Shown in pieces: positions 14,343 through 20,517 of a DNA stretch of 43,341 bases. The notes under the pieces are model-generated. The model saw only the letters and a list, made by a program, of their open reading frames with translations. It had not been told where the DNA came from and did not search any database. Where the stretch lies: IMG/VR virus record IMGVR_UViG_3300007265_000001, positions 1-43,341 of that record; one strand, given 5' to 3'. This stretch comes from a virus. The translations under genes and the position numbers were made by a program. Numbering within the stretch: position 1 is the first letter of the stretch; every line of letters starts with the position of its first letter.

Positions 14343-14560
14343 TACGCGATCTTCTTTCCGCGAAGCAGATGCCAATCCGAAGCCGGAACGTGCTTGCGAT
14401 AAACCATCTCGACGTGACTCTCGCGAATCAGAATCTTGCTGCCACGGGAAACGCGAGGAAGGACCAGGCCGAGTTCTTCTGCCAGCCAGCGCTTTAGCGT
14501 GTCCGGCGAGATGCCGATCATCAAGGCCCACTTGCGCAGGGATGCGGTGCGTTCGATCAC
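14342..14560 (-). CDS. Helix-turn-helix (excisionase/MerR-like) protein, 72 aa
   Basis: GTG at 14558-14560 (GTGA). TASLRKWALMIGISPDTLKRWLAEELG has the helix-turn-helix of excisionase-type proteins (turn around GIS), then a wing (PRVSRGSKILIRESHVEMV). Size and position suit an excisionase (Xis) that would oppose the integrase, or a small regulator. Not distinguishable by sequence alone. Confidence 0.6.
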   Translation of the reverse strand: MIERTASLRKWALMIGISPDTLKRWLAEELGLVLPRVSRGSKILIRESHVEMVYRKHVPASDWHLLRGKKIA

Positions 14561-14754
14561 TTTCGTACACCCCTTCTCCCGCGAAATGCTGATAGCAATC
14601 GCTTAACAGTTTCGTTAAGGGTGGCCAGTTGAATTGCTTGCTCCCAAAGCGCGATGTCCTTGGCGAGCGCGAGTTGCGTGCGCAGCTCCAGGCCCTTGTT
14701 CTTTCTTGCCTTTTCGGCAATGCGTTGCTCTTGACGCATCTGGGAGATGGTCAT
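14557..14754 (-). CDS. Hypothetical helical protein, 65 aa
   Basis: ATG at 14752-14754 overlaps the preceding TGA by one base. Mostly charged helix (ISQMRQEQRIAEKARKNKG) with LEQ and NETVKRLLSAFRGRRGVRK. Likely co-translated with the regulators around it. No family recognised. Confidence 0.55.
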   Translation of the reverse strand: MTISQMRQEQRIAEKARKNKGLELRTQLALAKDIALWEQAIQLATLNETVKRLLSAFRGRRGVRK

Positions 14755-14960
14755 CAGGCGGCCTCTTGTTTCGCGAAGTACCCGTGCTTGCGAAGGAACG
14801 CAACCAAGCGTGCTTCGGTGGTCCGATTCGGTTTTGCTTTACCTCTCTCGATCTTCGAGAGGCCTGCAGGACTAAGCCGGACCTGTTTCGCCATTTCGAC
14901 CAAAGAGAGGCCTCTTTCGGTCCGGCACTGAAGGATTAACTGCTGTAGGTCACTTGGCAT
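14754..14960 (-). CDS. XRE-family Cro/CI-like regulator, 68 aa
   Basis: Residues 10-60 are a XRE-type helix-turn-helix: TERGLSLVEMAKQVRLSPAG then LSKIERGKAKPNRTTEARL. It is the first gene of the leftward early operon and lies opposite the integrase operon, the place of a Cro-like repressor. ATG at 14958-14960 is preferred over TTG at 14994-14996, because TTGACA there forms the -35 of a strong promoter whose start point would fall at or within 2-3 bases of this ATG, implying a leaderless mRNA. Short for a CI protein: no C-terminal cleavage or dimerisation domain. Confidence 0.75.
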   Translation of the reverse strand: MPSDLQQLILQCRTERGLSLVEMAKQVRLSPAGLSKIERGKAKPNRTTEARLVAFLRKHGYFAKQEAA

Positions 14961-15028
14961 ATGTCGCATGCTACGCATCTCAAAGATGCCTGTCAACTAC
15001 TTTCTTTACTTCTTATACTTGTGAGCCT
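14961..15028. promoter_or_regulatory. Divergent promoter/operator region
   Basis: Leftward promoter: -35 TTGACA (14991-14996), 17-base spacer, -10 TAGCAT (14968-14973), start about 14960-14962. The spacer contains a perfect palindrome gcatct-caa-agatgc at 14975-14989, ideally placed as an operator for the XRE protein. Rightward: -10 TATACT at 15014-15019, with only a weak -35 candidate overlapping the leftward -35. Repressor binding would therefore act on both directions. This is the genetic switch by position. Confidence 0.65.
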
Positions 15029-15448
15029 GTGGAAGAAAAACGAACACATCTGAACCTCAAAGTTCGCCCCACCCTGAAGGCGGCACTGGAGAAGCAGGCA
15101 AGGGTCGAGAAGAGGTCTTTAGGCAATTTGGCCGAAGTATTGCTTGAGTGGTCTTTTGAACAACTTCAACTGGTAGGCAACTCACTGAAACTCATGGACA
15201 TACACGCAAATTCCACAGTTCCAGTACCTTCGTCCTATTCTGATAAGCAAGAAGGGCAAGTAACTACAGGACAACGCCCGGCCCTTCCACCTGATCTAGT
15301 TACCGAAATTCGCGCCGAGGTGCAGCAACTAATCTCTTCAGTAAGAGAGGCTGAAGCTCGTGCCAAGTCCCCCGGTCGAAGGTCAAAACAACCTCATCGT
15401 TCTAGCAAAGACACAAAATCAATCGATAAACGAACTGGAACTGAGTGA
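15029..15448 (+). CDS. RHH-like protein heading the integrase operon, 139 aa
   Basis: GTG at 15029-15031 is the first plausible start after the TATACT box and may also be leaderless. Starts EEKRTHLNLKVRPTLKAAL and EKQARVEKRSLGNLAEVLLE, a ribbon-helix-helix like domain; the second half (PALPPDLVTEIRAEVQQLIS, SVREAEARAKS) is helical with a basic tail. Being the first gene rightward, opposite the XRE gene, it is a good candidate lysogeny regulator. Assignment rests on pattern and position. Confidence 0.6.
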   Translation: MEEKRTHLNLKVRPTLKAALEKQARVEKRSLGNLAEVLLEWSFEQLQLVGNSLKLMDIHANSTVPVPSSYSDKQEGQVTTGQRPALPPDLVTEIRAEVQQLISSVREAEARAKSPGRRSKQPHRSSKDTKSIDKRTGTE

Positions 15449-15452
15449 GTGC

Positions 15453-15641
15453 GTGGTAATCGAAAACAAAATCAGATTGCTTCGCCTCACTCTCGAAGAA
15501 AAACGCGCCAGCCTGCGCCAGCGGTTGGAAGACGGCGCGGAAGTGGAAGAGTGTCCACTCAAAAGTTTTGCGAGGCGTATCGCTCGCATGAAGGGACGGA
15601 AGCGCAGACATGTGCCGTTCAGGCGCTTCGTGGTTCGCTGA
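15453..15641 (+). CDS. Small basic helical protein, 62 aa
   Basis: GTG at 15453-15455, just after the stop of the RHH-like gene; an ATG at 15360 in this frame would overlap that gene and is less likely. Reads IENKIRLLRLTLEEKRASL, then RQRLEDGAEVEECPLKSFAR and a highly basic tail GRKRRHVPFRRFVVR. Probably nucleic-acid binding. Start uncertain. Confidence 0.5.
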   Translation: MVIENKIRLLRLTLEEKRASLRQRLEDGAEVEECPLKSFARRIARMKGRKRRHVPFRRFVVR

Positions 15642-15655
15642 AAGGAGTCGAGCCC

Positions 15656-16126
15656 ATGAAGACATGCAAGCTCGGTCATGACTGTGCCGATAACGCGAAG
15701 AGCTGTCCGCAATGTGGCCAACGGTTCACAAGTCCCATAGTCGCAATGTTGGCTATATTTTTCGGCGTCGTGATTTTTGCCAGTTTCATCATGGCTGTGC
15801 GGTCACATGATGAACAGCCGCCATCCAGTGCGTCTCCCCCGAAAATAGTTCCATTAATTGATGAAGCCGCGCAACTCATCGCGGCGTGCGGGAAGCCCAA
15901 ACTGGATTCCATTGAACCTATTCGCGGACAAGCCGGACAATCGATTCGCACTCTCGTTTATCCCAAGGCACGCACGGAACTTAAATTTTATGTCGGCCCT
16001 GATAAATCAAGCTGGACGCTCATAGGGACGTTTGAATCTGGCAGCGACGACCTAATTACCGTGGCTGAAGCCAACCGCAGAATGCGCTGCGCCAAGGGCC
16101 AGCTTATTGATCACATCAATCCGTGA
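15656..16126 (+). CDS. Zinc-ribbon membrane protein, 156 aa
   Basis: ATG at 15656-15658 with AAAGGAG upstream. CKLGHDCADNAKSCPQCGQRF is a zinc-ribbon (Cys/His pairs, residues 4-23), followed by one membrane helix VAMLAIFFGVVIFASFIMAV and a roughly 100-residue domain (AAQLIAACGKPKLDS, ARTELKFYVGPDKSSWTLIG). The topology puts the ribbon inside and the domain outside. Its stop overlaps the integrase start (GTGA). Bacterial proteins of this build are common; as a lysogeny-operon gene it may be a conversion protein expressed with the integrase. Confidence 0.65.
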   Translation: MKTCKLGHDCADNAKSCPQCGQRFTSPIVAMLAIFFGVVIFASFIMAVRSHDEQPPSSASPPKIVPLIDEAAQLIAACGKPKLDSIEPIRGQAGQSIRTLVYPKARTELKFYVGPDKSSWTLIGTFESGSDDLITVAEANRRMRCAKGQLIDHINP

Positions 16127-17151
16127 TTACCCTCTACCGCCGCGGCCGGGTCTTCTGGGCCGAATCCAATTTCGGCGGCGCTCGCCAGCGCTGGTCGCTG
16201 AAGACGCGCGACCGCAAAGTCGCCGAAAGGCTAGTACAACACCATCAGCTTGAGATCCTCGGCCGCGGCAGACTGACGCCGAAGCGTTGGGGCGATTTTC
16301 AAACCGAGTTCCTTGCGGCATCGAAAACGGACATCCGCGAATCGACGTTCGCCGAATACGAGCGGGTGCTGAAGCGCTTTTCACTTTTTCTTGAGAGTGC
16401 GAGTTGCCGGGAGGTTGCTGACATTCTTGCCGTAACGGTGACTCGATATACCGAATCTCGCCGGCGCGACATTCATCGCGTGAACCGCAGGCCGATGAGC
16501 GATGGCGGAATCAAGTATGAGCTGCGCGTGCTGCATCGGGCGTTCAACTTCGCCGTCGAATCCGGGTATCTCGAAAAGAATCCAGTCATCGCACGGAACC
16601 TCAATTCCACCGCTGGCCGCACGCAGCCATTCTCGCCGGAAGAAGTCAAAACGATGCTCACGAGCGAATATCTGCTCGGCAAGCCGTACCTCCGCGCCAT
16701 CGTTTTGCTGTTCCTGCATACCGGCCTAAGAATAAGCGATGTGATCTATCTACGGAAGACGTCGATTGCGAACGGCGTTCTGACGGTGAAAACGCAGAAG
16801 CGAGAGACGACGGTAAGGCTTGAGCTGCATCCGGATGCGATTGAGGCGCTCGCTGCTATCAAAAGTTCCCAGGGGCCGTATGTCTTCACGACCGAGACCG
16901 GCCGGCCCATCGTGAGCCTCGCGAAGCACCTGGGCCGCTTGTTCAAAAAGTGTGAAATTGTGGGTGGTCACGCGCACCGCTTTCGGGATACCTTCAGCGT
17001 CAGCCTGCTCGAAAAGGGCGCCAGTCTCTACGATGTGGCGAAGCTCCTGGGCATCTCGCATCAGACCGCGGAGAAGCATTATTCCCCGTATGTACGCGAG
17101 CTGCAGCAGCGTGGCGCGGCTTTAATCCGCCAGTTGGACTATGGGGCCTAG
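16123..17151 (+). CDS. int: Tyrosine integrase
   Basis: 342 aa, GTG start at 16123-16125 (GTGA overlap). Residues 1-55 form an arm-binding/N-terminal region (YRRGRVFWAESNFGG), 60-155 the core-binding domain, and the rest the catalytic domain with Arg203 in HTGLRISDV, Lys near 226 (TVKTQKRE), His285/Arg288 in HAHRFRD, His313 in ISHQT and nucleophile Tyr320 in EKHYSPYV. Catalyses site-specific recombination between attP and a bacterial attB. The attP-like tRNA half lies about 115 bases downstream, the expected distance. All catalytic residues are intact. Confidence 0.95.
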   Translation: MITLYRRGRVFWAESNFGGARQRWSLKTRDRKVAERLVQHHQLEILGRGRLTPKRWGDFQTEFLAASKTDIRESTFAEYERVLKRFSLFLESASCREVADILAVTVTRYTESRRRDIHRVNRRPMSDGGIKYELRVLHRAFNFAVESGYLEKNPVIARNLNSTAGRTQPFSPEEVKTMLTSEYLLGKPYLRAIVLLFLHTGLRISDVIYLRKTSIANGVLTVKTQKRETTVRLELHPDAIEALAAIKSSQGPYVFTTETGRPIVSLAKHLGRLFKKCEIVGGHAHRFRDTFSVSLLEKGASLYDVAKLLGISHQTAEKHYSPYVRELQQRGAALIRQLDYGA

Positions 17152-17172
17152 GACTGTGGCGAAACTGTGCGG

Positions 17173-17198
17173 CACTCTCTTGCAGAGTGGCTACTTTT
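17173..17198 (+). terminator. Possible terminator after the integrase gene
   Basis: Stem cactct/agagtg with a 5-base loop, followed after a short spacer by tactttta. A modest stem with a weak T-run, at the end of the integrase operon. Confidence 0.4.
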
Positions 17199-17265
17199 AA
17201 CGCTCTTGTGGTTTTGCTTTTTGACGCTGAAAGCCGCATAAACACTGTAAATTCTTTAGATTGAA

Positions 17266-17312
17266 TGGAGCCGAGGGCGAGAGTTGAACTCGCGACCTGC
17301 CGATTACGAATC
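17266..17312 (-). other. attP: attP core: 3' half of a tRNA-Thr(CGU) gene
   Basis: Read on the minus strand, this stretch is the 3' half of a tRNA: anticodon loop TTCGTAA (anticodon CGT, Thr), 3' side of the anticodon stem, 5-base variable loop, T-arm GCGAG-TTCAACT-CTCGC, acceptor strand CCTCGGC, discriminator T and CCA. Upstream the sequence does not pair as a tRNA 5' half, so it is not a functional gene. This is the standard attP design: integration into the host tRNA-Thr gene would restore an intact tRNA. Flanking attgaat (17260-17266) and attcaat (near 17331) form an inverted pair that may be arm or core sites. Confidence 0.85.
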
Positions 17313-17366
17313 ATTGCCTGCCTCAATAGATTCAATGACTTAGCAGGTTGGTGTGACGGGAACGTG

Positions 17367-18029
17367 TCAGAAAAGCGAGCAAACAAGCGCGCCGCCGATA
17401 GCGCCAGCGGCTGCGCCTTTAGCTCCCTGCCCTGAGCCGGCCGCCGCTCCCGCTCCGCTGCAGAGGATGACTTTGAGGTTGCGACCGGCACGGTGAATCC
17501 AGCTTCCGCCCTTCGCGGCTTTCACCGCCGAATCGCGCTCCGTCTTTAGTGCCTGAATCTGCGCATCGGCGATCTTCATCTCTTCAGCGCGCGAGGCAAG
17601 ATTCGCGGTCGCGGCGTCGAGCTTGACCTTGCACTCCTTACACGTCTCGATCGCAGCGGTGACGTTCGGCAATTGGTCCTTCGGAATCGTAGCCGTCGCT
17701 TCCCCGTTCGGCGCCACCGTGATCTTGATGCCCTTGATGGCCTGTTCGAGCTGCGCCTGGTCCCAGGCCGCATGCTGCTCAGGCGTTTTCAGATTGACGA
17801 TGGTTTGCTGCATCGATCGCAACGTCTCGGCGGTCTGCGCGTCTCGTGCAGCATCCTGCTTTTCATGGTCGGCGCGGTCCTTCGCGTATTGCTCGAGCAC
17901 CGTCTTTTGCGCCTGCAAAGTTGCGTCCATTTTTACGCGGTCCTCGCGTGCGGAGATGTAGGCGCCGAGGACTACCAGTCCAACGATAGCGGCCGCGACC
18001 TCGAGTCCGATTCTAACTTTTGGCGTCAT
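17367..18029 (-). CDS. Membrane-anchored coiled-coil protein, putative i-spanin-like (220 aa)
   Basis: ATG at 18027-18029 (ATGA overlap). One N-terminal membrane helix VAAAIVGLVVLGAYISA, then a long coiled coil (QAQKTVLEQYAKDRADHEK, LASRAEEMKIADAQIQALK), and a Gly/Ala-rich C-terminus (GAGAAAGSGQGAKGAAAGA) like a glycine zipper. Last gene of the lysis block, after the SleB-type hydrolase and a small membrane protein; this position and topology suit an i-spanin. No separate o-spanin is seen nearby. Function inferred, not shown. Confidence 0.6.
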   Translation of the reverse strand: MTPKVRIGLEVAAAIVGLVVLGAYISAREDRVKMDATLQAQKTVLEQYAKDRADHEKQDAARDAQTAETLRSMQQTIVNLKTPEQHAAWDQAQLEQAIKGIKITVAPNGEATATIPKDQLPNVTAAIETCKECKVKLDAATANLASRAEEMKIADAQIQALKTERDSAVKAAKGGSWIHRAGRNLKVILCSGAGAAAGSGQGAKGAAAGAIGGALVCSLF

Positions 18030-18262
18030 GTATATTCTTCCCCTCGCATCTTCCCGTTGACTGCGCTTCCGAGTTTGATCCTGGGATAGGAAATGCTCCC
18101 GTCCTTCTCGTGCCGATGCAGCGAGTATTCTTCGAGCAGAAAGGAGAGCAGTTGCATCCAGCGCTTGTATTCTCTGCGGTTCTGCCGGTGCATGAACCAT
18201 TGCTGCGCACCGAGAACGAACACCGTCGCGCCTGCCACAACGAGAGCGTCTGGCGAGATCAC
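18026..18262 (-). CDS. Small membrane protein in the lysis block, holin candidate (78 aa)
   Basis: GTG at 18260-18262 (GTGA with the hydrolase stop). One hydrophobic helix near the N-terminus (PDALVVAGATVFVLGAQQWF) followed by a basic, charged tail (HRQNRREYKRWMQL). A short, single-helix protein directly behind the endolysin gene fits a class III holin or a lysis accessory protein. A longer frame upstream overlaps the hydrolase and is not used. Confidence 0.55.
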   Translation of the reverse strand: MISPDALVVAGATVFVLGAQQWFMHRQNRREYKRWMQLLSFLLEEYSLHRHEKDGSISYPRIKLGSAVNGKMRGEEYT

Positions 18263-18714
18263 TGGTCCTCCCCCAAAGAAGCCGGATGCGAGAATTCGGG
18301 TTTCTTGCAGAACGTGATGCCCCCAACAGTGAGCACGATTTGCACATTGCCCCACTGTCGAATGGGAGGAGCGGTTAGCGGCCTCGAATAATAGAACAGG
18401 CAGCCGCGCGTGAAGTCCTCGTCCGTATTCTCGATGACGCTTTTGGCCGCATCGATGCAATCGAGCCATGACGTTTCGCCCTCGACCGGCCATTTGTCGG
18501 AGTTCGGGTCACTTAGATTGAAGCTGCTGAATTGGTACCGCTTGAGGATGACGCCGTGGATCTCGTGCCCGCCGAAATGCCCGTCCTTCACGCGGTTGAG
18601 AATTACGTGACAGACACCACGCTTGCCGAGCATTCCTTCGCCGCGAGCTTCGCGCCAGCAGCAGAGCGCGAGGAGTTCGAGGTCGCTGATTTCGCCGTAG
18701 GGTCTGGGTTCCAC
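18259..18714 (-). CDS. Cell wall hydrolase, SleB family (endolysin)
   Basis: 151 aa. The N-terminal part carries the SleB/Hydrolase_2 signature: ELLALCCWREARGEG (catalytic Glu in WREARGE), KRGVCHVILNRVKDG, GVILKRYQFSSFN and later SWLDCIDAAKSVIEN. SleB-type enzymes are lytic transglycosylases cutting the peptidoglycan glycan strands. No signal peptide is seen, so release needs a holin, for which the small downstream membrane protein is the candidate. Full-length compared with phage relatives. Confidence 0.9.
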   Translation of the reverse strand: MEPRPYGEISDLELLALCCWREARGEGMLGKRGVCHVILNRVKDGHFGGHEIHGVILKRYQFSSFNLSDPNSDKWPVEGETSWLDCIDAAKSVIENTDEDFTRGCLFYYSRPLTAPPIRQWGNVQIVLTVGGITFCKKPEFSHPASLGEDQ

Positions 18715-18723
18715 GGATCAGCC

Positions 18724-19251
18724 TCAGGGATAAATCTTGTCGTAGTTGTAGCCGGCTTGACTGACGCCAAGCCCGAGGAAAGTGATAACCAGCGCGAAGC
18801 TTTCCAATTGCGTGAGCAGGAGAAGGCCGAAGAGAATTGCCGCGTAGCCGCCAAGTTGCAGCAGTCCGGGCAACTTGAAGAGCGTTGAAATAGCGAACAG
18901 CCTCGAATAGACCAGAGCGCCGACGCCAATCGCCAACGCGATGAGCGCTAGCCTTTGGCCGGTCATCGACTTGCCGTGCGCGAACATCAGCAAGCCGCCG
19001 ACGATGAATTGGTAAGCGACGAACTGCAACCATGCGGGAAGCTTCACGTAATTGCTGATTTTGAAGTTCACATTTCCCCCTTGTTCCGGCCGGTCGGCCA
19101 GAAAGAACATCACATCTCCGACAACGTGTATCCCAAAAGCGACAGCGAAAATCGTCGTTGAATGAGGGCGGATAAAGAGGAGCAGGAGCGCGGGCACAAA
19201 TCCGCCTACTTGCAGCCAGAGCGCAAGACGTTGAATCTGCTTATTGGTCAA
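18724..19251 (-). CDS. Polytopic membrane protein, 175 aa
   Basis: TTG start at 19249-19251. About five hydrophobic helices: LWLQVGGFVPALLLLFI, IFAVAFGIHVVGDVMFFL, WLQFVAYQFIVGGLLMFA, LALIALAIGVGALVY and a C-terminal pair around LLQLGGYAAILFGLLLL. Directly upstream of the endolysin. It could be a multi-span holin or an unrelated membrane protein carried by the phage; no family recognised. There is no clear ribosome site at the TTG, so the start is uncertain. Confidence 0.6.
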   Translation of the reverse strand: MTNKQIQRLALWLQVGGFVPALLLLFIRPHSTTIFAVAFGIHVVGDVMFFLADRPEQGGNVNFKISNYVKLPAWLQFVAYQFIVGGLLMFAHGKSMTGQRLALIALAIGVGALVYSRLFAISTLFKLPGLLQLGGYAAILFGLLLLTQLESFALVITFLGLGVSQAGYNYDKIYP

Positions 19252-19279
19252 TGGGTTAGCTTATGGTACGAAAGTTCTG

Positions 19280-19310
19280 TTGACTTCCACGTTAAGTAAT
19301 ACCAGACTAT
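19280..19310 (+). promoter_or_regulatory. Possible promoter of the lipoprotein gene
   Basis: -35 TTGACT at 19280-19285 with a weak -10 candidate (gactat at 19305-19310, spacer 19). It lies 80-110 bases upstream of the lipoprotein ATG in an otherwise empty stretch between two oppositely oriented genes. Confidence 0.35.
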
Positions 19311-19393
19311 GGGCCGAATCAAAGAAACGGGGACGCCGAACGATTTGACCCGTCCAACGCCCCCTAACCAAAATCGAAAAGGAGATTTCGAAA

Positions 19394-20242
19394 ATGGCTA
19401 ATCGCATCGTACTACGCTTGCTCCCCTTCATCGCTTTACTTCTCATTTCATGCGGCAATGGCGGCTCCCCGGCTCCCGCGCCGGGACCGAAACCGATAGA
19501 TCCGTCTGGCAATTGGACGATGACCGCGACCGATGCTGGCGGCAAGAGCGTCAATTTTGCAGCTCTCTTCGCCCAGGTCGGTGCGGATGTTTCCGCGAAC
19601 AGCTTCACTGCGGCCGGCAATCCTGCACCGTTTTCGTGTGTGCCTTTCACCGCTACGCTCTCGAATGGCCTCGTCCAGAACGTGAGCAACTTCACCGGCA
19701 CGGTCACGATGGGCAGCAACTTTGGTGTGTTCACGTTCAACACCACGCTCGCCGCCGACGGCAAATCTTTCACCGGCACTTATTCGAATATGCCATCCTG
19801 CACCGGCTTGCTGCTCTCCGGAACGTTCACCGGCGCCGAGGTACCGACGACGAGTGGGAGTTGGACGGGAACCATCCAGAGTTGCAATTACAACCCGAGC
19901 GCGGGAGGACCGTGCACGGTTTTCGGCCAAGCCGTCGCCTTCACGGCTACCCTCAGCCAGAATGACGTAACGGGAAATGTGACCGGAAGCTATCAAAGCA
20001 GCGGCGCGGTTCTCGGTATTTCTTCGGGAACCATAGCGGTGAATCCTGCCGACCAAGATATTCTCAGTGGGACCGTGTGGCAATTCACGGCCACAGATAC
20101 CAATGGAAAATATATTGTCTCTGGAGGGGCGAGCCCCAGCATTCCCGCTGGCCTTGACCTTCACGGCGGATACACCGGACTCGTGGTCGGCCCGAATTCC
20201 ACCAACACTGGCGTCTACGGCTGGCTCAGCATATCGCACTAA
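19394..20242 (+). CDS. Surface lipoprotein, lysogenic-conversion (moron) candidate
   Basis: 282 aa, ATG with AAGGAG eight bases upstream. Lipoprotein signal with lipobox LLISC (Cys20), then a Gly/Pro-rich linker (GNGGSPAPAPGPKPIDP) and beta-rich repeats with N/T-rich motifs: SGNWTMTATDAGG, FTGTVTMGSNFG, SGSWTGTIQSCNY, VTGNVTGSYQS. Proteins of this style are common in Acidobacteriota genomes, usually of unknown function. It is the only gene on this strand outside the integrase operon, sits between tail and lysis genes, and converges on the 20239-20517 gene with stops overlapping by four bases. Late transcription would run antisense through it. Probably expressed from the prophage to modify the host surface. 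Confidence 0.75.
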   Translation: MANRIVLRLLPFIALLLISCGNGGSPAPAPGPKPIDPSGNWTMTATDAGGKSVNFAALFAQVGADVSANSFTAAGNPAPFSCVPFTATLSNGLVQNVSNFTGTVTMGSNFGVFTFNTTLAADGKSFTGTYSNMPSCTGLLLSGTFTGAEVPTTSGSWTGTIQSCNYNPSAGGPCTVFGQAVAFTATLSQNDVTGNVTGSYQSSGAVLGISSGTIAVNPADQDILSGTVWQFTATDTNGKYIVSGGASPSIPAGLDLHGGYTGLVVGPNSTNTGVYGWLSISH

Positions 20243-20517
20243 CTGGCCGCTTTCTTCAGGCGCCACTGAATCATCTTTTCGTGACGATCTGCGACCTCTT
20301 TCATTCGCTCGGCCATATAGCCTTCATGGTCCTCACGGTGAACGCTGACGGTGTGCCAGCTTTCTTCGCAGGTGTGCGCCTCTGGAGTGCAGCACACGTG
20401 CTGGACTTCCCTGCATTCGCCTCGTAAGCAGCAGGTTTCGCCGCAACAGACGACTCGATAGGCGACAAGCTCGTTAGTAATCTGCTTCGGTTCGACAATC
20501 TTAGGATTGTGGTTCAA
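20239..20517 (-). CDS. Cys-rich small protein at the end of the tail operon, 92 aa
   Basis: TTG at 20515-20517 forms TTGA with the central tail protein stop. The middle has VVCCGETCCLRGECREVQHV and CCTPEAHTCEE, nine Cys within about 35 residues, then a His/Glu-rich helical end (VSVHREDHEGYMAERMKEV). Likely metal-binding or disulphide-rich; a structural cap or a membrane-associated factor are both possible. The frame continues upstream but that part is antisense-like within the tail gene. Confidence 0.6.
   Translation of the reverse strand: MNHNPKIVEPKQITNELVAYRVVCCGETCCLRGECREVQHVCCTPEAHTCEESWHTVSVHREDHEGYMAERMKEVADRHEKMIQWRLKKAAS

Noticed and set aside
14754-14996. TTG at 14994-14996 as start of the XRE gene
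   Set aside because: It coincides with the -35 TTGACA, has no ribosome site, and the added residues do not belong to the HTH fold.
17266-17312. A complete tRNA gene
   Set aside because: Only the 3' half is present; the 5' anticodon stem, D-arm and acceptor strand are missing.
19261-19779. Minus-strand open frame opposite the lipoprotein gene
   Set aside because: Antisense of a well-supported lipoprotein; no ribosome site and unnatural composition.
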